A DNA stretch of 64,000 bases from assembly GCA_015698305.1 (NCBI GenBank), contig CP048620.1:2688001-2752000 (forward strand), written 5' to 3'. Shown piece by piece: positions 17,954 to 26,871 of this stretch (the stretch's first letter is position 1; every line of letters begins with the position of its first letter). This stretch comes from Candidatus Nitrohelix vancouverensis. Lineage in GTDB: Bacteria; Nitrospinota; Nitrospinia; Nitrospinales; VA-1. A program made the translations under genes and the position numbers. The notes beneath the pieces were generated by a model. That model saw nothing but the letters and a program-made list of their open reading frames with translations, had not been told where the DNA came from and ran no database searches.

Positions 17954-19336
17954 TCAGGAGGATTTGAGCGCCTGCAAGAATTTTCGCGGAAGTTGTTTTT
18001 TGCGTATCTTGCATTCGAAAATTCGCACCACCTGCCATCCCTTGCCCTCAAGCTGTTTCGTCACTTCCTTATCGCGCTGTTTGTTTCGCTTGATTTTTTT
18101 CTGCCAGTATTCGGCATTTTGTCGAGGCGTGATGTTCCTGCAGGGATGCCCGTGCCAGAAACAACCATCGGCGAACAGGGCGATGCGTTGCGCGGGAAAC
18201 ACAAAATCCGGCTTGCCCGGTAATTTGTAATTCCGGCGCCAGCCCGTGATTTTTCTCTCGCGAAATATCGCCGTCAAGCCAAGCTCGGTGGAGCGGTTGT
18301 CGCGCGATTTGACGGAGCGCATGATCCGGGATCGCTCTTCCGTGGAAAAACAATCGCTTCCATCCGTCGAGCGTGTCGGCTCTTCAAGCCCCAATAACCT
18401 CGGAACCAGAGCGTCTAGAATCGCCGCAACCACAGGAGCCGCCACCGCATTGCCCGCTTGCTTGCGCGTTTGATAATCAGAACAGACAATTTTGAAACTG
18501 TCCGGGAAGCCCTGAAGCCGCAACATTTCTCTCGGCGTCAGGCGTCGCTTGCCGTCCACCAGAAGATAATTATAAGAAGCCCCTGCGCGCAGGGCGCAGG
18601 CGTAAGGATAAGAGGTCACGTTCCCGGACTTGTTCTCATGCCAGATTCCCGGCTGGTGAAGGGAACGATGCTTTCTGTTGCGATTGCCCTGAATGGTTGA
18701 GGTCGCAAAATGTTTCGCTTCCACATCCCTTTCCAGAAATTCAGCAAGCGGACGCATCGTCTTATTTCCTTCGGGCCAGCCAAAGGGCGCATCGTCTTTC
18801 ACTCCCACGATGAACACGCGCTCGCGTTTTTGCGGCAGGCCAAAATCCAGAGCGTTCAATACGCGATACTCGACCCGATAGTCCATGTCCTTCAAGGCCG
18901 AAACAATACGTTCGAAGGTGGCGCCGTTCTGGTGACGCACCAGTTGTTTGACGTTTTCCAGGACAAATGCGGCGGGACGTTTCTTTTGCAGGATGCGCGC
19001 AATATCAAAGAACAAGGTGCCGCGCGTGTCTTCAAAGCCTTTGCGCTTGCCGATGATACTGAAAGGCTGGCAGGGAAATCCTGCGAACAGCAAGTCGCAG
19101 TCGGGAATGTCGTTTTCATTGAACAGGGTGATGTCGCTGTTTGGCGCGTGACCAAAATTCGCTTCATAGGCTTTACGCGCGTTGGCGTCGATATCGCTGG
19201 AAAAAACGCATTCGGCCTTGATCTTGCGTTTCTGCGCCACGGCGCTCATGGCAAAGCGAAAACCGCCAATGCCGCAGAACAAATCGACAAAGCGCAGGAT
19301 TTTTTCAGGTTCTATTTTGGAACTCGTTTCAGACAT
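17954..19336 (-). CDS. DNA cytosine-C5 methyltransferase fused to Vsr mismatch endonuclease
   Basis: One continuous 460-codon frame encodes two enzymes. Residues ~14-312 are a C5-methyltransferase: motif I FVDLFCGIGGFRFA, motif IV GFPCQPFS with catalytic C89, motif VI ENVKQLV, motif VIII LPQKRERVFIVG and motif X QAGNAVAAPVV. Residues ~331-450 are a Vsr endonuclease: MRSVKSRDNRSTE, catalytic D377 in KPDFVF and the histidines in FADGCFWHGHPC. Vsr nicks beside T:G mismatches produced by deamination of 5-methylcytosine, so the fusion couples methylation to repair of its damage. No cognate restriction nuclease is adjacent, so it looks like an orphan. ATG at 19336 avoids overlap with the upstream gene and lies just before motif I. 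Confidence 0.93.
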   Translation of the reverse strand: MSETSSKIEPEKILRFVDLFCGIGGFRFAMSAVAQKRKIKAECVFSSDIDANARKAYEANFGHAPNSDITLFNENDIPDCDLLFAGFPCQPFSIIGKRKGFEDTRGTLFFDIARILQKKRPAAFVLENVKQLVRHQNGATFERIVSALKDMDYRVEYRVLNALDFGLPQKRERVFIVGVKDDAPFGWPEGNKTMRPLAEFLERDVEAKHFATSTIQGNRNRKHRSLHQPGIWHENKSGNVTSYPYACALRAGASYNYLLVDGKRRLTPREMLRLQGFPDSFKIVCSDYQTRKQAGNAVAAPVVAAILDALVPRLLGLEEPTRSTDGSDCFSTEERSRIMRSVKSRDNRSTELGLTAIFRERKITGWRRNYKLPGKPDFVFPAQRIALFADGCFWHGHPCRNITPRQNAEYWQKKIKRNKQRDKEVTKQLEGKGWQVVRIFECKIRKKQLPRKFLQALKSS

Positions 19337-19371
19337 ATAGGCAGGTAGGGGCAAACCAGCGCAGGCTCGCG

Positions 19372-21501
19372 CTAACCCTGAGGGATGAATTGCGGCGCCT
19401 GTTCCAGCTTGCGCCATTTACTGAAATAATAATTGATGCGTCCATCCTTGGTGGGATAGATTTTCTGGTAGCTTTCGCCGCCCGCCTCGTCGCGGTTCAC
19501 AATGACGATTTTCTTGTCCAGCAATCGCGTCGATTTGGCGGTGTATAAAAACGTATAAGGTTGGTCGCGCGCGATCATGCGATGCAGTTCATGCGTCATG
19601 ACGATCTGCTTGTCCTTGTCGTACTCCTTGCGAATGCGCTCGATCAGTCGATCCGCTTCCGGGTTTTTGTAGCCGACAAAATTGAGTTGCCCCGGTTCGG
19701 TCTGGCTGGAATGCCAGAGCTGATACAAGTCAGGGTCCAGCCCCATGCTCCAGCCCAGAACCACCGCGTCGAACTTGAGGGAGTTGACAAAATCTTTCAG
19801 GAACACCGCCCATTCAAATAACTGGGTATTGCATTTGACGCCGATTTTCTTCCAGCTGTTCTGCGCAATCGCCAGAATATTCTTTCGGATCGGGTTGCCG
19901 TTATTGGTGATCAGATTGAACTCGAAAATTTTTCCGTCCTTCTCCAGGTAACCCTCGGCATTGCGTTTCCAGCCCTCGCGCTCAAAGATTGCGAGCGCGC
20001 CTTCAAGATCGTAGGGGAGCGGATCGACCGACGGGTCGTACCAGTCGGAAATTTTAGGATAGGGACCGGAGACGCGCTCGCCTTCTCCATACAGAACGTA
20101 TTCGATGATGGCCTGCATGTCGATGGCCATCCCCAAAGCCTTGCGAATCTCGGCAGACTCGAACAGGGGATTGCGAACATTATAGCCAATGTACGAATAG
20201 AAGCCGCGCAGACTGGAAAAATTCTGATACTGCGGATCGTGCTTCAAGCGCGCCACCTGATGCGGCAGAACGGAATAATCATCAACCGCGCCTGAATAAA
20301 ACTCCATCTCCTGAGTCAGAGGATCGGGGATGATGCGCATGACGTACTCCTTGTATTCCGGCGCGCCCTCCCAGTGATTCTCATTGCGCAGGAGGCGAAC
20401 AAACTGGTCGGATTTCCATTCCCCAAACAAAAAGGGGCCCGTCCCTATCGGCTGACGGTTCAATCGACTGTCGCGAATGCTGAACTCGGCAGGGTCTTTC
20501 CCCACCTCTTTAGCTTCCTCAGCCAGAGCCGCCGCGTTCAATAAATGCTCCGGCAGGATGCCCATGAACCAGGAGTTGACGGCTGGCGAGAACAATCTCT
20601 TGTAAACGAAACGGATTTTATGAGGCCCCATCACCTCCGCAGATTTGACCGGCTCATAGTCCGAACGTCGCGGGGAAATCGATTTGGGGTCCATCAAGGC
20701 CTGAAACGTAAACAACACATCGCCCGAATCGAATTCATGACCGTCATGAAACAAAACGCCCTTGCGAAGAGTGAACTCGATGACCGGATTGTGTTCAACC
20801 AGCGGCAGTAACTCTTCATATCGGGTCGCAAGGATGGGCGCCTGAGCTGTGTCCTTCGGCAAAACATGACGCTCATAAGGGAATTGATCGAAATAGGCCT
20901 CGCCCAGCTTTTTCTGGATGGGAATGAAGAAGTCCTGATTGATCTCTTTCAAGACAAATTTGAAGCGCGCAGGACGTCGTAATTCGTAGGCCACCGTCTC
21001 CGCTTTGTTTTCGTCGGAAGCCGGGGCATCAGATAAAACATGATCGAACGATCCCTCTTCCACAGAAGGCGCTTGCAGGGAGATGGAAAGGATCGCGTCA
21101 TGCCAGCGATCCATGCCCGGTAGCCAGCGCCGGAAAATCTCCCGCCAGTCCCGGGGAGACGCCTCACCACCCGTCAATTCAGCGAGCCGGGCTTCGCTGA
21201 CATACAGATAGGCCTCCTCATATTGCTTCCAGGAAGAAGCCAGGCGCGCCCTGTAATCCAGCTGATCGTCCAGATCCAGCAAGCCCTCGAACACCAGATC
21301 ATTGATCTCGCTACTGGCGGTATCCGCGCTCAGGATGGGATTCAGTATCTGCGCGTCGCCAGAAGACCCGTTGATGAATTTAACCAGACGCTCAGGATTG
21401 CTCGTCGCCTGCCGGTCGTAGGTGGGCGCCCAGAAAAACGATTGCAATAAAAGCAGTGTAAAACCGAGCGGAACAAATATAAGAATCCGTTTGACAATCA
21501 T
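19372..21501 (-). CDS. Oligopeptide/dipeptide ABC transporter substrate-binding protein (SBP family 5)
   Basis: A 709-residue extracytoplasmic solute-binding protein. The N-terminus has a signal/anchor (VKRILIFVPLGFTLLLLQSFF) without a lipobox. Family-5 hallmarks are LNPILSADTASSEINDLVFEGLLDLD near the mature start, VIEFTLRKGVLFHDGHEFDSGDVLFTFQALMDP, PIGTGPFLFGEW and, towards the end, KIGVKCNTQLFEWAVFLKDFVNSLKFDAVVLGWSMGLDPDLYQLWHSS. Such proteins deliver peptides to Opp/Dpp permeases. No permease or ATPase genes are adjacent, so it may serve a transporter elsewhere. It is longer than the usual ~540 residues, with an extra insertion at about residues 100-240 (SEARLAELTGGEASPRDW...). Confidence 0.9.
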   Translation of the reverse strand: MIVKRILIFVPLGFTLLLLQSFFWAPTYDRQATSNPERLVKFINGSSGDAQILNPILSADTASSEINDLVFEGLLDLDDQLDYRARLASSWKQYEEAYLYVSEARLAELTGGEASPRDWREIFRRWLPGMDRWHDAILSISLQAPSVEEGSFDHVLSDAPASDENKAETVAYELRRPARFKFVLKEINQDFFIPIQKKLGEAYFDQFPYERHVLPKDTAQAPILATRYEELLPLVEHNPVIEFTLRKGVLFHDGHEFDSGDVLFTFQALMDPKSISPRRSDYEPVKSAEVMGPHKIRFVYKRLFSPAVNSWFMGILPEHLLNAAALAEEAKEVGKDPAEFSIRDSRLNRQPIGTGPFLFGEWKSDQFVRLLRNENHWEGAPEYKEYVMRIIPDPLTQEMEFYSGAVDDYSVLPHQVARLKHDPQYQNFSSLRGFYSYIGYNVRNPLFESAEIRKALGMAIDMQAIIEYVLYGEGERVSGPYPKISDWYDPSVDPLPYDLEGALAIFEREGWKRNAEGYLEKDGKIFEFNLITNNGNPIRKNILAIAQNSWKKIGVKCNTQLFEWAVFLKDFVNSLKFDAVVLGWSMGLDPDLYQLWHSSQTEPGQLNFVGYKNPEADRLIERIRKEYDKDKQIVMTHELHRMIARDQPYTFLYTAKSTRLLDKKIVIVNRDEAGGESYQKIYPTKDGRINYYFSKWRKLEQAPQFIPQG

Positions 21502-21803
21502 TTAAAAATCGTATTGAATCATTGAATGAATCTTTTCGTTTAAGATTACTCCCCTTGAGGCCGTTTAACTACTATATTTAAGCGCTTTCTTAAAAATGGT
21601 TTGAAGGGGCCAAAACGAATTGATAGAATTTGCTTCCAAAAAAGTCTTGACTTGATCCAGACATTTTTATATTAAGTTTGGACTCTTAAATCAATTCTTT
21701 TGGTTGGATGAGCCAGTTCAAAAAAAACAAACAGTTTAAATTCCGTTATTTTATTAAGTAGGTTCGGTTTATTTTTATAAATTTCTAGTGGAAGGAAAGC
21801 ACA
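21502..21803. other. Intergenic region between divergent peptide-binding and ferredoxin genes
   Basis: AT-rich spacer with no credible gene. It must hold promoters for both flanking genes; the only clear one is the ferredoxin promoter listed separately. Confidence 0.7.
21647..21675 (+). promoter_or_regulatory. Sigma-70-type promoter of the ferredoxin gene
   Basis: TTGACT (21647-21652) and TATTAA (21670-21675) are separated by exactly 17 bases, within an AT-rich region about 130 bases upstream of the ferredoxin start codon. The fit to -35/-10 consensus is good at -35 and moderate at -10. Confidence 0.5.
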
Positions 21804-22130
21804 ATGGCCACCCTTATTACTGATGAATGTATTAACTGTGGAGTATGCGAACCAGAATGTCCCAACGGCGCAATCACCGAGGGTGAAGATTACTACGTAA
21901 TCGCTCCTGAACTCTGCACCGAGTGCGTAGGTTTTCATGGCGAAGAAGCCTGCCAGGAAGTCTGCCCGGTTGACTGTTGTATTCCCGATGAAGAACGCGT
22001 GGAAAGCGAAGAAGAGCTTCTGGCGCGCGCTCAGACCTTGCATCCTGACGATTCATTCCCGTCTCTGGATGACTTGAACGCTGAGACCTCCCCTCATCGT
22101 AATCCCGACCGAAAAAACGCAAACCTCTAA
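21804..22130 (+). CDS. 2[4Fe-4S] ferredoxin with acidic C-terminal extension
   Basis: A 108-residue electron carrier. Two iron-sulfur motifs are visible: CINCGVCEPECP (C-x2-C-x2-C-x3-C) and CTECVGFHGEEACQEVCP, in which the spacing of the second cluster is expanded by a loop as in YfhL/FdxA-type low-potential (Allochromatium-type) ferredoxins. The ~45 residues after the second cluster are acidic and end in a polar tail, longer than in most relatives. A GGAAGGAAAG box precedes the ATG. A rho-independent terminator follows directly, so it is transcribed alone. Confidence 0.92.
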   Translation: MATLITDECINCGVCEPECPNGAITEGEDYYVIAPELCTECVGFHGEEACQEVCPVDCCIPDEERVESEEELLARAQTLHPDDSFPSLDDLNAETSPHRNPDRKNANL

Positions 22131-22141
22131 TCAGGTTTTCC

Positions 22142-22195
22142 AAGGCGGCCTGAGGGAACATAGGTTCCCCTTCAGGCCGCCTTTATTTCTTTTAT
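22142..22195 (+). terminator. Rho-independent terminator of the ferredoxin gene
   Basis: AAGGCGGCCTGAGGGAA is followed after a short loop by a near-perfect complement ending TCAGGCCGCCTT at 22183, then a T-rich tail (TATTTCTTTTATTTC). It starts twelve bases after the ferredoxin stop codon. Confidence 0.9.
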
Positions 22196-22217
22196 TTCAA
22201 TTTCTTAACAACATTCC

Positions 22218-22244
22218 TTGACAAGCCTCCCTATCCGGTATAGT
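22218..22244 (+). promoter_or_regulatory. Promoter of the initiator tRNA gene
   Basis: A perfect TTGACA (22218-22223) stands 15 bases before TATAGT (22239-22244), about 36 bases upstream of the tRNA. The spacer is slightly short but usable for a stable-RNA promoter. Confidence 0.6.
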
Positions 22245-22280
22245 GTTGGCTCACCAGTCAAGAAATTGCAACGCAATCGA

Positions 22281-22354
<74 letters not shown>

Positions 22355-22362
22355 CTCATATC

Positions 22363-22396
22363 AAGGACTTACGAAATCGTTCGTAAGTCCTTTTTT
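22363..22396 (+). terminator. Rho-independent terminator of the initiator tRNA gene
   Basis: A 13-base perfect stem, AAGGACTTACGAA and TTCGTAAGTCCTT, with a four-base loop, followed by a run of T. It begins eight bases after the tRNA. Confidence 0.93.
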
Positions 22397-22855
22397 AATT
22401 GTTATTCAAGCCCTAATCCTTCCTTCTACCGGACAGTCTTTTAATTAAGGGTATACCTACACGTTTTCTCATGTCGCCGGCGAAATTATATTCGAGTATC
22501 AAATAAATACTCCCAATAGTCTGGCCAGAGAGCGGCTTATTTAGATTTCTTCTGCAAAACCAACTCCACTGAATCAGGCGCTTGCTCCGCAAGGAGAATC
22601 GTGATTATTTATATTGCATATTATTAGCTTGTAATCTTACATTTTAAGTTACTATACATTAGAATCTTCAATAAATTATGAGTGCAGATAAGTATCGGTT
22701 CCGATCAACATAGAATCAGGAGAGTTTCGTTAGCGAACAATTTTGGAAAGACCGCAGTCCTTATATAAATATTGAATAAAATTGGGTTTCGGAGAATAGA
22801 AACTCGCGCAAAGCCGTGTAATCGTTAACGCAGAACTTATCTGTAGGCGACGTCT
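22397..22855. other. Intergenic region, no gene seen
   Basis: About 460 AT-rich bases after the tRNA terminator and before the di-heme peroxidase gene. I see no open frame with family features, no tRNA and no clear repeat. Its position right after a tRNA makes it the place to look for an attachment-site remnant, but none is recognisable by eye. Confidence 0.6.
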
Positions 22856-23848
22856 ATGATGGCAATCAATTATTCAACCAAGATTTTCTTTGGAATTATC
22901 ATTCAAACAATTTTTTTAGGATGTTTGAATGCATGGGCTTTGACTTACGAGCCTCTCCCTCCCATCCCTTACCCTGCAGACAATCCCCCGAGTCCGGAAA
23001 AAGAAGCATTGGGTTCGGCCCTGTTTTTCGATACCCGCCTGTCCGGCAACAATAAAGTCAGTTGCTCAACCTGCCACCTCAAGGAAGAGAACTGGACTGA
23101 TGGAAAACCCAGAGCCATTGGAATCGACGGTCAAGAACTGGGTCGCAATTCCCCAACTATATGGAACAGCGGTTTCAGTCGCTCTCAGTTCTGGGATGGT
23201 CGCGCCGCCAGTTTGGAGGAGCAGGCTTTAATGCCCATTCAGGATCCTTTTGAAATGAATCAATCACTCCCGGAACTGATCGTAGAACTGAGCGCCCTGC
23301 CTGAATACCCTCCCTTGTTCGAGGCGGCATATGGCAGTCCTGAAATTACCGCATAAAGAATTGCGCAAGCGATAGCCACATTTGAACGAACGCTCGTCAC
23401 CAAAGATACGCCTTATGATCTTTATGGCAAGGGGGATAAATCAGCCATGTCGCCTTCTGCTGTCAGAGGTATGCGATTATTTTTTGGAAAGGCTAAATGT
23501 TCCATTTGTCACAACGGTCCAAGATTGACCGACGCCCAGTTCCACAATATCGGGGTGCCCGATTTTCCTCCTGATCAGGGGGATATCGGTCGGAAAAAAG
23601 TAACCGGCGAATTATTTCACCTGCGATCATATAAAACTCCGGGACTGCGTTATATCCCCCAAACTGCTCCCTATATGCATAACGGAATCTTTAAAACACT
23701 TAAGGATGTGGTCGAATTTTATGATATGGGCGGAAATGACGACCCGATTAAAAGCCCGTTTATCTCTCCCATTGGATTATCTAACACTGAGAAGAGAGAA
23801 CTTGTCGATTTCATGTTGTCTCTGGGCAGTGAAAATTCCGACTATTGA
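22856..23848 (+). pseudogene. Di-heme cytochrome c peroxidase (MauG/CcpA family) with one in-frame stop
   Basis: The frame from ATG 22856 encodes a signal peptide (KIFFGIIIQTIFLGCLNAWA), then FDTRLSGNNKVSCSTCH with the first heme site C70-x2-C-H74, and stops with TAA at 23354-23356. In the same frame translation resumes immediately as RIAQAIATFERTLVTKDTPYDLYGKGD, then the second heme site CSICHNGPRLTDAQFHNIGVPD and the terminal HNGIFKTLKDVVEFYD region, ending at 23848. The two parts together give a normal ~330-residue periplasmic peroxidase, so a single base change (probably a Lys codon to TAA) splits it. It may be a fresh pseudogene, a readthrough case or a sequencing error. GTG/ATG restarts near 23447 would lack the first heme and export signal. 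Confidence 0.88.
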
Positions 23849-23886
23849 ATGTCGATTAGCTGATGTGATTGGAAAATTATAATGAA

Positions 23887-26472
23887 ATGACCAGAAAAAT
23901 TTACAAACTATCTGCAATCAGCCTCACCAATGTTCTTATTTTTGCCTTTGGTTTTATGATTTTAATTGGGACCTTTGGCTGGTTTACGATTTCCAGTATC
24001 GAGGAAACAATAAAAACCCAGACCCTTGGGCATTTGAGCAAGAGGCTACCCCTATCTGTAAAGATGATTAAAATCTGGGAACATGGAATTCAATCCAATG
24101 CCGCGGCTATCGCTTCTGAACAAAAACTGAAAAACCATGTTTTAGCTCTCATGAACCTGGAGGATACCAACGAAGGCGGCACATCCCTTCCTGACAATTC
24201 CATAGAGATAAAGAATTTTAAAAACTACATGGATTCACACTTGCAATATTCTCAATTCATTGAGTTTAGCCTCCTGACTGCTGACGGCTCTGAGATAGGA
24301 ATGGATGCGCAGAACAATACTGAGAGCCGATGGCTGGTCAATACTCCAGAAGGAGCGCGCCTGTTAGAACTGGTCCGCCTTGGTAATACAACGACGTCTA
24401 TCCCACTTGTCAGCCAGAAACCGCTACCCGATCGGGAGGGAGTTTATCGCAAGGGAATTCCGACGATAATCGTTGGAACCCCGATTTATCTTTCCAATGG
24501 CGACCTATCAGCAATACTAGTCCTCTATCTCCGAGCTGATTCCGAATTCACAGAAATATTCAGTATTTCCCAATTTGGCAAGAGCGGAGAAACCTATGCT
24601 TTCGACGCTGACGGGAGGATGATTACCCAAACGCGATTTGAAGATTATTTTCACACTCAAGGTCTTATGGAGGCATCAGACACGTCGATCCTGAAAATAA
24701 AACTCACCGATCCTGGCGGCAATCTTCTCGAAGGATTTAAGCCCGATCTCAAAACAGAGGATCAGCCCTTAACCCGCATGGCGAAAAGCGCGATTAACAG
24801 GGATTCCGGTTTTGACATTGAAGGCTATCGCGATTATCGAGGCGTCAAGGTCGTTGGCGTATGGAGCTGGATGTCAGAATTCGGCTTCGGCGTCGCCAGC
24901 GAGATAAATTACGATGAGGCCTACAAAGATTTGTTTGCTGTGAAGAAATTATTTTACCAAATTTTCGCGCTTCTTTTCCTGTCTGCCTGCGCTGTCATCG
25001 GGCTGACATGGAAGCAAAGAGAAAATCAAATAGCTCTGCTCAAGGCCACGGAGGTCGCCGAACAGGCAAACCATGCCAAGTCTTTATTTCTCGCAAATAT
25101 GAGCCATGAAATACGGACGCCCATGAATGCAATCCTTGGTTATTCGCAAATCCTCCTGCGCAAAAAGGACCTGACTCAACAAACCAGGGAGTCTATTGAA
25201 ACGATCGACAGTAGTGGTAAGAATTTGCTTACCCTGATCAACGAAATTCTCGATATTTCAAAAATCGAAGCGGGCAAAATGGAACTCAATCCATCTGTAT
25301 TTGAGTTGAACCAATGTCTGGATGAATTAGCCAAACTCTTCACCCTACGTTGCAGGCAAAAAAAACTGCTCTGGACATTCAACCCACTGCACAAGGAATT
25401 TAACGTTACAGGCGATGAAACAAAGTTACGACAAGTTTTGATCAATCTCATTGGCAATGCAGTGAAATTCACGGATGCAGGAGAAGTCTCTTTGAGGGTC
25501 AGTCCTTTAGAGGGTGACACTTTCCTGTTTGAGGTAACAGACACCGGGCCGGGAATCCCTCCTTCGGCTCAGGAGACCATTTTTGAACCATTCGGTCAGG
25601 AAGAGTCAGGAGCGCAAAAGGGTGGGACCGGCCTGGGTCTGGCTATATCAAAAAAACAACTGGCTCTGATGGGTTCTGATTTGCATCTTGAGTCACAGAT
25701 TGGCGTCGGCTCGCGGTTTTATTTTAATATCCGCCTCCCTCAGGCGAACACTGAAGTTGTGAAACCCAATTCACTTCCCGGCAAGGTTCTGAAAATAGTC
25801 GAAGGTCGCCATTACAAAGCTCTGGTTGTGGATGACGTGAAAGAAAACCGCGATGTACTGTCAATGCTTTTATCTGACGTCGGCATTGACGTTATCGAGG
25901 CGGGCGACGGCTTTGAAGCGATTGAAATGACCCGCGCCCACTCCCCCGACATCATCTTTATGGATATGCAAATGCCTCAAATGCGGGGAGAGAAAGCAGT
26001 CGAACTGATAAACAAAGAATTTGGCCCACATCGTTTCAAAATCGTATCCATCACCGCCTCGGCGCTGGATGCGGACAAGCAATCTTATGTTGATATCGGT
26101 TGCCATGATTACATCTCAAAACCATTCACAGAGGAGCAACTGTTTCTTTGCCTTCAAAATCTCCTTAACCTTCAATATGTTTACGAGGAAGAGGTAAATG
26201 AAAAATCTGAAGAAGAAACTATTGATGCAATCAATTTCAATAATCTGAATATAACAGAAAGCTTGCTCAATCAAATGAAAGAAGCCACCGAGCGTTACAA
26301 CATCACCCTTCTGGAAAAATCAATTTCTGAACTCGAACAGAGCCACAAAGATCATAAAATTTTAGCAAAACATCTTAAAGTTTTGATGAATAAATATGAC
26401 ATGGAAGGGGTCGCCCAAATTCTCGTAAAACTAAACTCCCTAGAGAATTCCCCGGACTCTGATCTGGATTGA
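23887..26472 (+). CDS. Membrane hybrid sensor histidine kinase (sensor-HisKA-HATPase-REC)
   Basis: An 861-residue hybrid kinase. Two membrane helices ([18 protein letters not shown] near the N-terminus; [19 protein letters not shown] at about residue 365) bracket a ~310-residue periplasmic sensor that resembles a double-Cache domain ([31 protein letters not shown]). The HisKA box [21 protein letters not shown] places the phospho-histidine at H407. An ATPase domain ([23 protein letters not shown]) and a receiver ([23 protein letters not shown]) follow. The last ~75 residues resemble the tail of the kinase at 58251. The gene starts 38 bases after the peroxidase gene, suggesting a link. ATG 23887 is used; TTG 23869 is an alternative. 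Confidence 0.92.
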   Translation: MTRKIYKLSAISLTNVLIFAFGFMILIGTFGWFTISSIEETIKTQTLGHLSKRLPLSVKMIKIWEHGIQSNAAAIASEQKLKNHVLALMNLEDTNEGGTSLPDNSIEIKNFKNYMDSHLQYSQFIEFSLLTADGSEIGMDAQNNTESRWLVNTPEGARLLELVRLGNTTTSIPLVSQKPLPDREGVYRKGIPTIIVGTPIYLSNGDLSAILVLYLRADSEFTEIFSISQFGKSGETYAFDADGRMITQTRFEDYFHTQGLMEASDTSILKIKLTDPGGNLLEGFKPDLKTEDQPLTRMAKSAINRDSGFDIEGYRDYRGVKVVGVWSWMSEFGFGVASEINYDEAYKDLFAVKKLFYQIFALLFLSACAVIGLTWKQRENQIALLKATEVAEQANHAKSLFLANMSHEIRTPMNAILGYSQILLRKKDLTQQTRESIETIDSSGKNLLTLINEILDISKIEAGKMELNPSVFELNQCLDELAKLFTLRCRQKKLLWTFNPLHKEFNVTGDETKLRQVLINLIGNAVKFTDAGEVSLRVSPLEGDTFLFEVTDTGPGIPPSAQETIFEPFGQEESGAQKGGTGLGLAISKKQLALMGSDLHLESQIGVGSRFYFNIRLPQANTEVVKPNSLPGKVLKIVEGRHYKALVVDDVKENRDVLSMLLSDVGIDVIEAGDGFEAIEMTRAHSPDIIFMDMQMPQMRGEKAVELINKEFGPHRFKIVSITASALDADKQSYVDIGCHDYISKPFTEEQLFLCLQNLLNLQYVYEEEVNEKSEEETIDAINFNNLNITESLLNQMKEATERYNITLLEKSISELEQSHKDHKILAKHLKVLMNKYDMEGVAQILVKLNSLENSPDSDLD

Positions 26473-26871
26473 ACCATTCCGTTACCCTTCGAAGCCCATT
26501 CGACTCCTCCCCACAATTGCAAGATCAACAATCCTTGAATAGCCTTTCAGCACAGGAGAAATGCTAAAGAAGAAGGCCCGCTGAATAGAGGGGCCGATCT
26601 TCATGGCATAAAGATGGTGTTTATCAAACCTTGGGAACAGACTCAGGACTTGCATGTGGAACGATTCAATCGAACGTATCAAACCGAAGTGTTGGACACA
26701 TCTGTGTTCGGGCGATTATCAAAAGTACAGGAAATACCGAATAGCTGGATAAGGAAATATTAGCTTTTCAGGTGGGAGGCCAGCGTCAACGCGTGGGCCT
26801 TGAAAACCGAGACCCAACACGCAACAAAAAATAAAAAATATAATTGTCCAAAAGAAGATCAGTTGATCAAA
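26473..26871. other. Intergenic region with insertion-sequence remnant
   Basis: No intact gene lies here. The one recognisable element is the transposase fragment listed separately; the remaining bases hold no credible open frame. Confidence 0.6.
26596..26763 (+). pseudogene. IS3-family transposase (OrfB) C-terminal remnant
   Basis: The frame ending at TAG 26761-26763 reads DLHGIKMVFIKPWEQTQDLH then VERFNRTYQTEVLDTSVFGR and LSKVQEIPNSWIRKY. This matches the last part of the IS3-type DDE integrase core, where the catalytic Glu sits in the E-x-F-N-R-T-Y-R-x-E-V-L pattern (ERFNRTYQTEVLD here). The preceding D-N-G-P-E-F motif and the following R-P-H-x-x-L motif are absent, and the frame is closed upstream, so only about 55 codons survive. 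It is evidence of past transposition into this accessory region. Confidence 0.82.

Noticed and set aside
17954-21501. Restriction-modification or other defence system around the methyltransferase
   Set aside because: The neighbours are an FG-GAP lipoprotein and a peptide-binding protein; no restriction endonuclease, helicase or known defence gene is present.
26482-26682. 66-codon minus-strand frame
   Set aside because: It runs opposite to the recognisable transposase remnant and has no family features or ribosome-binding site.
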